A DNA stretch of 52,121 nt from Extensimonas perlucida (GCF_007655255.1 NZ_VMYE01000024.1:1-52121); one strand, 5' to 3'. Counted from the first letter of the stretch, positions 34,902-42,682 are shown. Numbers and translations: made by a program. Notes: generated by a model not told the origin, from the letters alone.

Positions 34902-35309
34902 TCAGGCCATCAGCGTCGAGGCGGGAGCCGTGACAGCCGTGGGTGTGCGCCGCCGTGCGTGGTAGGCGCGAACGCCTGCACGCCAGTCGGCGGACTGCTC
35001 CGGTGCGAGGTCCAGATAGGACAGCGGGCACGAGTAGTAGTACGGGTGCATGGACTCTTCCAGCGGCTTGTAGCCCCACTGGTTGCCGCTGCGTTCCAGC
35101 AGATCGCAGCGGATGGTGCGCAGGGACTGGCCCGGCGCGAGATCACGATGCACACCCTCGACCTTGGCGGTCATTTCGACCACGGACCACAGTACATTGC
35201 CGCGCAGCGCGTGGGCGATGACCTTCGCGCTGACGCGCTCGGTCTCCTGCGGTTCGATCAGTTCCGCGATCAATTCGGATCGCGATTGGTGAGAGAAATA
35301 CCAGCCCAT
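34902..35309 (-). CDS. Conserved ICE protein of unknown function
   Basis: A 135-residue soluble protein beginning MGWYFSHQSRSELIAELIEP, with ALRGNVLWSVVEM, CDLLERSGNQWGYKPLEES and HPYYYSCPLSYLDLAPE. I recognise the pattern as a small conserved protein of ICE and plasmid maintenance regions, but no biochemical function is known. The Shine-Dalgarno AGGAGG is unusual: it is part of GGAGGCCTCC, which is repeated 15-20 nt upstream, so the two copies can pair and hide the ribosome site. Confidence 0.7.
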   Translation of the reverse strand: MGWYFSHQSRSELIAELIEPQETERVSAKVIAHALRGNVLWSVVEMTAKVEGVHRDLAPGQSLRTIRCDLLERSGNQWGYKPLEESMHPYYYSCPLSYLDLAPEQSADWRAGVRAYHARRRTPTAVTAPASTLMA

Positions 35310-35335
35310 GGGAGGCCTCCTGAAAAAATAGAGCC

Positions 35336-35370
35336 GGAGGCCTCCCCGCAGGGGAAGAACCCCCAGCGGG
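35336..35370 (-). promoter_or_regulatory. Bistable hairpin leader before the gene at 34902-35309
   Basis: Minus strand: CCCGC (35366-35370), GGGG (35360-35364), loop, CCCC (35351-35354), GCGGG (35345-35349), then CCTCC (35336-35340), ending 27 nt before the start. The G-run can pair with CCCC or, with a G-U pair, with CCTCC. The following GGAGGCCTCC copy can also pair with the ribosome-binding site. Just upstream lies another hairpin, GCCGCA/TGCGGC. Confidence 0.55.
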
Positions 35371-35414
35371 TGATGGAATGCCGCAGGTGCGGCGAAGGAA
35401 CCTATGACTTGTCC

Positions 35415-35756
35415 TCAGTCCCAGTCGTCATCGTCTCGATCACAACCGGCCGGGCAGTAGCCGAACTCAATGCCGTGCGAGCAATAGCCGTGCTTGGCAT
35501 TCCAGTCCTGGGTTTCCTGCCGCTCGGCAGGTGTTGCGTAGTCCCATTCCTGGGCGGCAATTTCCAGGGCCTGAGCGCGCTGGTCTTCCGGCAATCGACT
35601 GGCTTGCGTGTCGATTTCCGAACTGAAGAGCGTGACCCAATGGCCCCAGGACAGGCCGCAACCACGCTGGGCATGCTCGGCGGCCGTCTTGCACACGGCG
35701 CGCCACGCGGTTTTGTCCAGCGCGGAACGGGGGGTATCGCAAGCGATGATGGACAT
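35415..35756 (-). CDS. Conserved small acidic ICE protein
   Basis: A 113-residue soluble protein from ATG 35756 (MSIIACDTPRSALDKTAWRA), acidic toward the C-terminus, ending with GYCSHGIEFGYCPAGCDRDD. The closing cysteine/histidine cluster (C-x-H, C-x3-C) could bind metal. No domain is recognised. A much longer open frame upstream is read through its own structured leader and is rejected. Confidence 0.65.
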   Translation of the reverse strand: MSIIACDTPRSALDKTAWRAVCKTAAEHAQRGCGLSWGHWVTLFSSEIDTQASRLPEDQRAQALEIAAQEWDYATPAERQETQDWNAKHGYCSHGIEFGYCPAGCDRDDDDWD

Positions 35757-35777
35757 GATGGAGACCTCCAGAAGAAA

Positions 35778-35817
35778 GCCGGGGCCTCGCCCGCATGGGG
35801 AAAGGGACCCCGGCGGG
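35778..35817 (-). promoter_or_regulatory. Bistable hairpin leader before the gene at 35415-35756
   Basis: Minus strand: CCCGC (35813-35817), GCCGGGG (35808-35814), loop, CCCC (35797-35800), GCGGG (35790-35794), spacer, CCCCGGC (35778-35784). The inner GGGG pairs with CCCC inside the hairpin, or the longer GCCGGGG pairs with CCCCGGC (7 bp) 22 nt before the start codon. A TTTCTT run and GGAGG follow. Confidence 0.65.
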
Positions 35818-35851
35818 TGGATGAAGAACACCGCGGATGCGGCGTCTGCGA

Positions 35852-36541
35852 TCACGCAGGTTGTGGTTCGGCCTGACGGCTCCACTCCTGCGTCTTGAAG
35901 TCCAGCGCGTAGCCCAGTTCGCCCAGGCGGGAGATCTGCGCGCGCAAAGCGCGTCGGTCGATGGTCGAATCCAGTTTCACGGACTCGCCCAGCGGCCACA
36001 GCAGGCCGAACAGAGTAGCGTCACCATCTTCGGTGCTGCCAGGAGCAGCCGCCGCAGCGGGCGCCGGTGCATCTACCCCGAAGGGCGTGGTATCGACCAG
36101 CGGGTCCGCCAACGCCTGCACAGGTGCGGGCTTGGTGGGTTTGGACGTCTTGGCGGGCTTGGCCGGCGTTGCCGCAGGCTGTGTCCCCAGCTCTTCATCG
36201 AGCGGATCGACTTCCTGGGTGGCGAAGCTGCGGGCCTCGTCACGGCTCAACTTGTCGATGCCATTGAGCGTCATTCCGTCGAGGTTGGCGCGGACTTCAA
36301 ACCGCGCGCCGCCCGCGACTGGATAGGACTTCGCGAAGATGTAGCGAATGACGAATTCCCCGTCGTACTTGCCTTCGGGGTACTGCTCCAGCTCCGCGTC
36401 CTTGACCGCGAATTCGCCGATGGGGGTGGAAAGGCGACCGACCGTGAACGGACCGTTCTTGCCGCGGATGGTCCGCAACGTGAGCTGGCCCGGGATGACG
36501 ATGGGCAGGACTGATCTCGTGGGTGCCGATGTGGCTGCCAT
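35852..36541 (-). CDS. DUF3275 family ICE protein
   Basis: A 229-residue protein. The N-terminal half (about 12-105: VIPGQLTLRTIRGKNGPFTV, LSTPIGEFAVKDAELEQYPE) is the DUF3275 beta-rich domain. An Ala/Pro/Lys-rich linker follows (about 120-170). The C-terminal segment TLFGLLWPLGESVKLDSTID is the second conserved block. DUF3275 is found in ICEs and near plasmid replication genes; its role is unknown. The start at 36541 has AAGGAG. A terminator-like hairpin lies directly upstream. Confidence 0.85.
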   Translation of the reverse strand: MAATSAPTRSVLPIVIPGQLTLRTIRGKNGPFTVGRLSTPIGEFAVKDAELEQYPEGKYDGEFVIRYIFAKSYPVAGGARFEVRANLDGMTLNGIDKLSRDEARSFATQEVDPLDEELGTQPAATPAKPAKTSKPTKPAPVQALADPLVDTTPFGVDAPAPAAAAAPGSTEDGDATLFGLLWPLGESVKLDSTIDRRALRAQISRLGELGYALDFKTQEWSRQAEPQPA

Positions 36542-36564
36542 GATGGTTCTCCTTGGGAAATAGG

Positions 36565-36594
36565 AAAAGGCAAGGCCCCGCGAGGGGCCATGCC
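36565..36594 (-). terminator. Terminator between STY4534 gene and DUF3275 gene
   Basis: Minus strand: GGCA, GGCCCC, TCGC loop, GGGGCC, TGCC (36569-36594, one mismatch), followed by TTTTCC. It begins 4 bp past the STY4534 stop codon and ends about 25 bp before the DUF3275 ATG, too close for a separate promoter downstream. It may act as an attenuator. Confidence 0.65.
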
Positions 36595-36597
36595 GGA

Positions 36598-37506
36598 TCA
36601 GAACGAAGCAGCCAGTGCCGGCTCCTGCTCCTCGACTTCACCTTCCGGCTCGCGCTCGGCAGGCTGATCGGCAGCGGTGTCGGCGGCAACCTCGGCTTCG
36701 GGCGCGGGTGCGTCCTCGGCCTGCGGTGCGTCGGCTTGCGCCTGGCTCGTCGGATAGACCTGGGTGCCGTCGATCTTGATCAGACCGATGTGGACCAGCG
36801 TCGATTCCAGGCTCGCTCCCGGTTCCCCGGCGCGCTCGCCCTTGGTGCGGATGTACGGGTCGATTCGCATGTCGTTCATACGGAAGGCGATCAGTACCTT
36901 GCGATCCCCCTCGATGGCCTGGATGCACCGGCGAACCAAGTGCTCGGTTTCAGGAGTGGCGACGATGGTGTCGAAGTACCGATACTCAGGCTCATCGACG
37001 GGGCCTGCCAGTGCGGCAATGGTGCTTGACAGGAAGGGATCGCCATCCTTGGGGGTGACGTCCTTGACGCGGCTGAGGTAGCCGATGCCGCGGGTCATCA
37101 ACTCGTGCTGCTCGATCGAAGCCAGCTCGGCCCGGTCGAGCGGCTCGGCCTTGAGCAGTCGAGCTTTGAGGCTGGCGGCCGGCTTGCCGGCGTGCTCGCC
37201 CTTGTCGCGGATGTACGCATCGCCCCAGAGGTCGCCGAGGCGGAAACGCACCAGCGGGCGTTGCTTGGGATCGTCAACGCCGATGCAGCGCTGAACGAGC
37301 TTCTTGGCCTCGGCACCCGAGACCTTGACGTCGAAGTAGCGATAGCTGGGGTCCCTGGCGGGGCCGACCAGTGCTGCGACAGTGCATGCGAGGAACGGCT
37401 GCGCGCGGCGGCCGCCCCGGACGGGCACTTCATGGGCACGCTGGATGTAGCCGATGCCCGAGGTGTGGAGGTCGAAATACGATTTCTCGTTGGACGTGGT
37501 GTTCAT
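36598..37506 (-). CDS. STY4534-family (DUF3577) ICE replication-associated protein, duplicated
   Basis: A 302-residue protein with two copies of the DUF3577 domain: residues about 18-120 (GIGYIQRAHEVPVR to SLKARLLKAEPL) and about 140-245 (GIGYLSRVKDVTPKDGDPFL to SLESTLVHIGL). The copies share GIGY, the AALxGP turn, YRYFD, a basic/CI helix and a YIR-KGE-AG motif. An Ala/Glu-rich tail follows. Such proteins are annotated as ICE replication proteins and probably bind single-stranded DNA. The start at 37506 follows GGAG. Its leader carries both types of structured element. Confidence 0.85.
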   Translation of the reverse strand: MNTTSNEKSYFDLHTSGIGYIQRAHEVPVRGGRRAQPFLACTVAALVGPARDPSYRYFDVKVSGAEAKKLVQRCIGVDDPKQRPLVRFRLGDLWGDAYIRDKGEHAGKPAASLKARLLKAEPLDRAELASIEQHELMTRGIGYLSRVKDVTPKDGDPFLSSTIAALAGPVDEPEYRYFDTIVATPETEHLVRRCIQAIEGDRKVLIAFRMNDMRIDPYIRTKGERAGEPGASLESTLVHIGLIKIDGTQVYPTSQAQADAPQAEDAPAPEAEVAADTAADQPAEREPEGEVEEQEPALAASF

Positions 37507-37527
37507 GGTGAATCTCCATTCGAAGAA

Positions 37528-37582
37528 GCGGAGACACACCAGGCCCACGCATGCGGGGAAAGGTGCGTAACCCCGCGGTGGG
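37528..37582 (-). promoter_or_regulatory. Bistable hairpin leader before the STY4534 gene
   Basis: Minus strand: CCCAC (37578-37582), GCGGGG (37571-37576), 12-base loop, CCCCGC (37553-37558), GTGGG (37544-37548), spacer, CTCCGC (37528-37533). GCGGGG can pair with CCCCGC or, with one G-U pair, with CTCCGC, which ends 22 nt before the start codon. Outer stem is CCCAC/GTGGG here but CCCGC/GCGGG in other leaders, a compensatory change. Confidence 0.65.
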
Positions 37583-37658
37583 TTGATAAGGCGAAAGCAT
37601 CCGCCACCAGGGACTGGTGGCCGCTCGCGGACGGATGCGGTGCGAGCTGGCTCGGTCA

Positions 37659-37731
37659 CGCAGCGGGAACTGCGCCGCAACCTCGAAGACCGATGGTTGC
37701 CTGGCATGTCGCTGACAACGTCAGCAGGCAT
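37659..37731 (-). ncRNA. Three-hairpin structured element, copy 2 (STY4534 leader)
   Basis: Plus-strand coordinates of the stems: CGCAG/CTGCG (37659-37674), GCAACC/GGTTGC (37677-37700), GCTGAC/GTCAGC (37711-37725). Relative to copy 1 the second stem changes GTAGCC/GGCTAC to GCAACC/GGTTGC and the third changes GCCGAC/GTCGGC to GCTGAC/GTCAGC, with pairing kept. The CTGGCATGTC linker and the 34-bp spacing of the second and third stems are conserved. Confidence 0.65.
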
Positions 37732-37889
37732 GGGGTCAGCATGTCCGGGGCTCGCGCGCGTGACAGCAATCAATCGGCACCCGGGCGTTTCCCTTTGTCC
37801 ACGCCATGCGCCGCCGCCGCGCATGCCGATCAGGCGCCAGCCGACGGCACGCAGACTGGCATCGCCTTCGTCGGGCGTCTCCGTGACGC
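37732..37889. other. Gene-poor stretch upstream of the STY4534 leader
   Basis: Together with the leader elements this makes a 440-bp gap between STY4534 (start 37506) and DUF3085 (stop 37947). The minus-strand frame that leads into STY4534 stays open here and would encode a basic, Gly/Arg-rich peptide. It has no ribosome site and would cross the structured elements, so I do not call a gene. The promoter of the STY4534 transcript should lie in this stretch, but I see no clear -35/-10 pair. Confidence 0.4.
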
Positions 37890-37891
37890 GG

Positions 37892-37920
37892 AAAAAAAGA
37901 AGCCCCCTATGCGGGGGGCT
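37892..37920 (-). terminator. Rho-independent terminator after DUF3085
   Basis: Minus strand: AGCCCCC, short loop, GGGGGCT (37901-37920) followed by TCTTTTTTT. It lies 27 bp beyond the DUF3085 stop codon, separating that gene from the STY4534 leader. Confidence 0.88.
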
Positions 37921-37946
37921 ACAAGGGCCGTGCGGTGGTTGCCGCG

Positions 37947-38300
37947 CTAAGCCGATGGGACCACCTCCAGCGACAGGTGCGTGGCGGTGGCGGACAGCAT
38001 CAGGTCGTCCGTGCCGTGCAGGATGCGTGCGAAGACGCCTTCCTTCGGGTCGAAGAACTCGCCGAAGTCGTCGCCGCCCAACTCGGCGCGCGTCAGTTCC
38101 CACCAGTCATCGAACGGGTCGGTATCCGGGTTGCAGCCGACGGCATACGCCAGCAGCTTCACGCGGCCGTCCGGGCGGCGCTCGGCGCGCTCGGCGAGGA
38201 AGTACACGCCCTGATCCTTGGCGAGGACGACGCGGCATTGGTTGGCGACGGCCTCGGCCAGTACGGGTCGCAGATCGGTGCCTCTGAATCGCAGTGACAT
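37947..38300 (-). CDS. DUF3085 family protein
   Basis: A 117-residue soluble protein matching the DUF3085 pattern: LRFRGTDLRPVLAEAVANQ, VVLAKDQGVYFLAE, YAVGCNPDTDPFDDWWE and LGGDDFGEFFD. It is common in ICEs and plasmids; function unknown. The start at 38300 follows AGGAG. A strong hairpin with a T-run lies just upstream and a terminator downstream, so the gene is probably its own transcription unit or attenuated. Confidence 0.82.
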   Translation of the reverse strand: MSLRFRGTDLRPVLAEAVANQCRVVLAKDQGVYFLAERAERRPDGRVKLLAYAVGCNPDTDPFDDWWELTRAELGGDDFGEFFDPKEGVFARILHGTDDLMLSATATHLSLEVVPSA

Positions 38301-38311
38301 GGTTGAAATCT

Positions 38312-38369
38312 CCTGTGGGGATGAGAAAGAAAAAGGCCCTCCACCCGAACGGATGGAAGGCCTGTGGGG
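38312..38369 (-). terminator. Hairpin with flanking direct repeats before DUF3085
   Basis: Minus strand: GGCCTTCCATCC, loop GTTC, GGGTGGAGGGCC (38335-38362, 12 bp with G-U pairs), followed by TTTTTCTTTC. Direct repeats CCCCACAGG flank the hairpin (complements of 38361-38369 and 38312-38320), the second overlapping the ribosome-binding site. It looks like a terminator of the upstream gene placed 35 bp before the DUF3085 start. Confidence 0.6.
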
Positions 38370-38406
38370 GCAAGTTGTCGTCAGGCTGCGAACTTCGCCC
38401 GGGACA

Positions 38407-39219
38407 TCATGCCGGCACCGCCTGGCGTCGCCGGGAAGCCTTGGCGTCGATCACGCTCACGTCGATCCGGCGCCAGTTCCCGTCGTCGATGAGTCTCTCC
38501 AGCACTTCGCCGAGCATGTCGAAATACACCTCGTCATGCCGATCGACCAGTTCGCCATCCCGATGCAGCTCCACCACGTAGGTGTCGCCGCCGCGGTCGT
38601 AGAGGATCGTCACCTGGCCCTGGAACTTCGCGGTCGAGACCGTGAAGCCGATCGCCGGAGGCGTCTCGATGATCTTGGACGGTTTGGGATCGACCCAGGT
38701 GAAGTCGCGGGCGCCCGCGTCGACCAGCATGTGGGTGATACGCCGGAACCCGTCGGGTGCCGGCATTTCCTCCAACTGCTGGATGAGCTGGCCCAGTTCC
38801 ATGCACTGCGGCACAGGGACGGGCAGCTTGGCCGGCGCGGAGCCGAGGATGTGCGTCTTGATGGTGTAGGGTCTGCCATCCGACGTGTACTCGGTGCGCT
38901 CTTCCGGCGTGTCCGCGCGCAGGCCGTCGAAACGGCGCCGTGCGTAGGGCTGGACATGCACCTTGGCGCCCTCGCTGGGAACGGTGGTGACCAGGTTGGG
39001 ATCGAGCACCGCGAACTCGCTGGGCTTGAGCTTGACGACGATGGCGTCGTCGTTGGCCGCGACCACCTTGCCGTCGAAGGGTTGGGGATCGATGGCGAAG
39101 CCCAGCGTCGAGGACTGCGGCTGGTCATCGAACACGCGGTACTTGAACGACCGCACGTTGCGGGGCACATGGCCGGCGACGAGCGAGGGCATCATGGTCT
39201 TGATGAGGGAACGGTCCAT
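38407..39219 (-). CDS. Conserved ICE protein of unknown function
   Basis: A 270-residue soluble protein from ATG 39219 (MDRSLIKTMMPSLVAGHVPR). Visible blocks include STLGFAIDPQPFDGKVVAAN, VQPYARRRFDGLRADTPEE and TVSTAKFQGQVTILYDRGGD. I recognise no domain; the first block weakly suggests a small beta-barrel. It is the last ICE-type gene before the insertion sequence. Its leader carries both kinds of structured element, which groups it with radC and STY4534. Confidence 0.7.
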   Translation of the reverse strand: MDRSLIKTMMPSLVAGHVPRNVRSFKYRVFDDQPQSSTLGFAIDPQPFDGKVVAANDDAIVVKLKPSEFAVLDPNLVTTVPSEGAKVHVQPYARRRFDGLRADTPEERTEYTSDGRPYTIKTHILGSAPAKLPVPVPQCMELGQLIQQLEEMPAPDGFRRITHMLVDAGARDFTWVDPKPSKIIETPPAIGFTVSTAKFQGQVTILYDRGGDTYVVELHRDGELVDRHDEVYFDMLGEVLERLIDDGNWRRIDVSVIDAKASRRRQAVPA

Positions 39220-39241
39220 GGGAATCTCCTTGGGAAAGAAC

Positions 39242-39280
39242 AAGGGATTCCCCGCCCACAAGGGAGAGGTCCCTTGTGGG
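39242..39280 (-). promoter_or_regulatory. Bistable hairpin leader before the gene at 38407-39219
   Basis: Minus strand: CCCAC (39276-39280), AAGGGA (39270-39275), loop CCTC, TCCCTT (39260-39265), GTGGG (39255-39259), spacer, TCCCTT (39242-39247). AAGGGA can pair perfectly with either TCCCTT copy; the second ends 23 nt before the start codon. This is one of the clearest copies. Confidence 0.7.
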
Positions 39281-39319
39281 TGGATGGACGCGGTGCGTCC
39301 GTAGGAAGAAACGACCAGC

Positions 39320-39390
39320 ACGGTCTCCCGTACTTGCAACCTCGAAGGTCTTGGCTGCCTGGGCATGTGTCGGCGACGCCGACGAACATG
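39320..39390 (-). ncRNA. Three-hairpin structured element, copy 3
   Basis: Plus-strand coordinates of the stems: ACGG/CCGT (39320-39331), GCAACC/GGCTGC (39336-39358, one G-U type pair) and GTCGGC/GCCGAC (39369-39383). The third stem has its two strands swapped relative to copy 1 yet still pairs, strong evidence for selection on structure. The CTGGGCATGT linker is intact. The insertion sequence begins 88 bp further upstream on this transcript. Confidence 0.62.
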
Positions 39391-39477
39391 GGGCAAAGAT
39401 GGCCCCGGAATGGGCGGATTGCCTGCAGGAAACAGCACCGCGCCGTACCCACTTTCCTGATCCGTGGGCAAGAAAAA

Positions 39478-40789
39478 GGTTCTTCACCCAACTCCGGGGA
39501 ATGCCGCCCGGATCTTGAGGAAGAAGTAGGCGTCATCGCGGTAGCCGTAGGCGATGCGCTTGATGACTTTGATGCGGTTGTTGATGCCTTCGAGCAGACC
39601 GGTGTGCATGGGCCAGCGCACCCGGCTGAGGATGCCGCGCCAGTACGGCCGCAGGCACTTGGCGAAGTGCATCAGGGCCGGGATCGCACTCTCCCGGGCA
39701 TGGCGCAGCCATTGTTTCCAGGCACGGTGCCAAGCCCAGGCGCTGGGTGCGTTCCACAATGCCTTGAGTTGCTCCTTCATCACGTAGACCGTCATCAGCG
39801 ACTGATTGGCTTCCAGCACCTCGCTCAGTCGGATCTGTTCGGACTCGGCCAGGTTTGCCGGGTTGCGCAGCAGCAGCCAGTGCGAGCGTTTGACCACCTT
39901 GCGAGCCGGCTTGTCGTGGCGCAGTTGGTTGGCCGCATCCACCCGCACCCGGCCGATCACCTCGCGGCCGTATTTGGAGATCACATGGAACAGGTCGTAC
40001 ACCACCTGTGCGTTCGGGCAGTGCTGACGCACTTCCAAGTCATAGGCGGTGTTCATGTCCATGGCCACCGCCTGGATGTCGGCACAGCGTTGGGGACCAA
40101 GCAACTCGAAGAACGGCCTCACCTCAGCCCGTGAGCGGCCTCGGCCAACCCACAGCACCCGCTTGCGCTCCACATCCACCACGACGGTGGCGTATCGGTG
40201 GCCCTTCTGGATCGCAAACTCGTCCATCGCGATCCGCCGCACCCCGTCCAGATCCACCGGCCCCAGCCTGCGCTCCAATGTCTGCAAGTCGATCGCCTTG
40301 GTCGTCTTCCAGTCCAGTCCGTGCCAACGAGCAGCATGCAGTACCGAGGTCACCGCGCACAGCCGTGCCACGCTCTCGGCCAGCCGCCGCGTCACCCGGC
40401 AATGCCGGTCAAGCCAGTCCAATCGCTCCACGCGGGGGCCGCAGGATAGGCAAGCCAAGCGCAGACGCGGCACGTGCAGCTCCACCTGATCATCGAATAT
40501 CGGCAGCTCGCGGATGCGCCGCATCATGCGGTCATGAATCGCTGTCACCGCCTGACCACAGCCCATGCAATGCCGCTGCGCACCAGGTGCAGGCTCCAAC
40601 TCGATCACCAGCCAACGCTGTTGTCCACGAGACTCATGGCGCCACTTGCGCACTCGATACCCCTCCCAGCTGCCCAGCCGGGACATACAATCCTGCTCGG
40701 CCACGGTCGACCCTCAGTCTGTTGCCTAGAGAACAGCAAGTCTGACCGGTCGGCCGTGTGCCTTCCTCCCCTCAGTTGGGAGAAGAACC
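39478..40789 (-). mobile_element. Complete ISL3-family insertion sequence (1312 bp)
   Basis: Terminal inverted repeats are visible: left end GGTTCTTCACCCAACT and right end (reverse complement) GGTTCTTCTCCCAACT, 15 of 16 matching, with partial similarity beyond (GGGGA). The single transposase gene fills the element. ISL3 elements usually make 8-bp target duplications, but the flanks AAGAAAAA (39470-39477) and ATAAATAA (40790-40797) differ at three positions. The IS separates ICE core from the detoxification cluster, so it may have taken part in a rearrangement. Confidence 0.85.
39484..40704 (-). CDS. ISL3-family transposase
   Basis: About 406 residues from a GTG at 40704 (GAGGG 6-7 nt upstream); an ATG at 40686 would give 400. 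The N-terminal zinc ribbon pairs CMGCG with CLSCG (about 46-95). A helix-turn-helix region with TSVLHAARWHGLDWKT follows. The DDE catalytic core has MDEFAIQKGHRYATVVVD (first Asp), VAMDMNTAY (second Asp) and EGINNRIKVIKRIAYGYRD at the C-terminus (Glu). No frameshift, so the element may be active. Confidence 0.92.
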   Translation of the reverse strand: MAEQDCMSRLGSWEGYRVRKWRHESRGQQRWLVIELEPAPGAQRHCMGCGQAVTAIHDRMMRRIRELPIFDDQVELHVPRLRLACLSCGPRVERLDWLDRHCRVTRRLAESVARLCAVTSVLHAARWHGLDWKTTKAIDLQTLERRLGPVDLDGVRRIAMDEFAIQKGHRYATVVVDVERKRVLWVGRGRSRAEVRPFFELLGPQRCADIQAVAMDMNTAYDLEVRQHCPNAQVVYDLFHVISKYGREVIGRVRVDAANQLRHDKPARKVVKRSHWLLLRNPANLAESEQIRLSEVLEANQSLMTVYVMKEQLKALWNAPSAWAWHRAWKQWLRHARESAIPALMHFAKCLRPYWRGILSRVRWPMHTGLLEGINNRIKVIKRIAYGYRDDAYFFLKIRAAFPGVG

Positions 40790-40812
40790 ATAAATAACCG
40801 GGGGATTCCGGG

Positions 40813-41949
<1,137 letters not shown>

Positions 41950-41994
41950 TTACGGAGGTGCGGCAGTTGCCGCTCCACCTGGGCGACCAAAGGT

Positions 41995-42579
41995 TTAGCG
42001 TTGCGTTAAAGGCACGTCCAGGGCATCGCCGATGGTATAGAAATGCCCGCCGGCGACATGATGCAAGCTGCGCCAGACCGGGTCGGCATGCTCGTAGCGC
42101 CAGCGGCCATCGCTGAACGCCCGCGCGTCCGCCCAGGCGCCGACCACCTCGCCGATGAACAAGTCATAGGTCTCCTGATTGCGCACTTCCGGGATGAGCC
42201 GGCACGCCAGCCAGGCCGAAGCTCCGGCCACGAAGGGTTGGTCGAAGCCGTCGAAGCGCAGGAGCTCCACGCCGCAGTTCTGGAGCTTGTCCGGATCCTG
42301 ATGCAGGCTCCGGGAGCCTACCTCGTGCACCAGCCGCGCTTGCGCGACAGTTGGAATCTGGATGACGAATTCACCGCTGGCCTCAATCAGTTCGCGCGTT
42401 CGTGTGATCTTGTCCAGCACCACGGTCAGCCTGGGTGGCGAAAAATCCAACGCACAGGCCCAGGCGGCGGCCATGACGTCGTCGACTCCACTGTGGCGGG
42501 CCGACACAAGGACGGTCGGACCATGGGTGATCAGCCGGTAGGCATCGTCCAATGCGACCGACAGGACGTGTTCGGTCAT
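41995..42579 (-). CDS. Flavin reductase-like FMN-binding protein
   Basis: A 194-residue protein of the flavin-reductase/FMN-binding split-barrel family: GPTVLVSARHSGVDDVMAAA near residues 20-39, FSPPRLTVVLDK and RELIEASGEFVIQIP. Such proteins bind FMN and use NAD(P)H, or act as stand-alone oxidoreductases. The start at 42579 follows GAGAGG; a longer frame reaching into the next gene is rejected. Partner enzyme unknown. Confidence 0.82.
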   Translation of the reverse strand: MTEHVLSVALDDAYRLITHGPTVLVSARHSGVDDVMAAAWACALDFSPPRLTVVLDKITRTRELIEASGEFVIQIPTVAQARLVHEVGSRSLHQDPDKLQNCGVELLRFDGFDQPFVAGASAWLACRLIPEVRNQETYDLFIGEVVGAWADARAFSDGRWRYEHADPVWRSLHHVAGGHFYTIGDALDVPLTQR

Positions 42580-42682
42580 GTCATTCCTCTCTTCAAATAT
42601 CCACGCCCGGGTCCGGTATGCAGCCGGGCGCGTCCCGGGCGCCGCGTCCGCCAGCGCAGCTGGACGGACAGGGCTTGGGTGA

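Noticed and set aside
36598-38103. Extension of the STY4534 frame to a 501-residue protein
   Set aside because: The extra 199 residues are read through the leader hairpins and the three-hairpin element; the family start with GGAG is at 37506.
31843-39280. The GC-rich palindromic gaps as REP elements or a CRISPR array
   Set aside because: Stem sequences are different in each copy, spacing is set by gene starts, and there are no uniform repeats with variable spacers.
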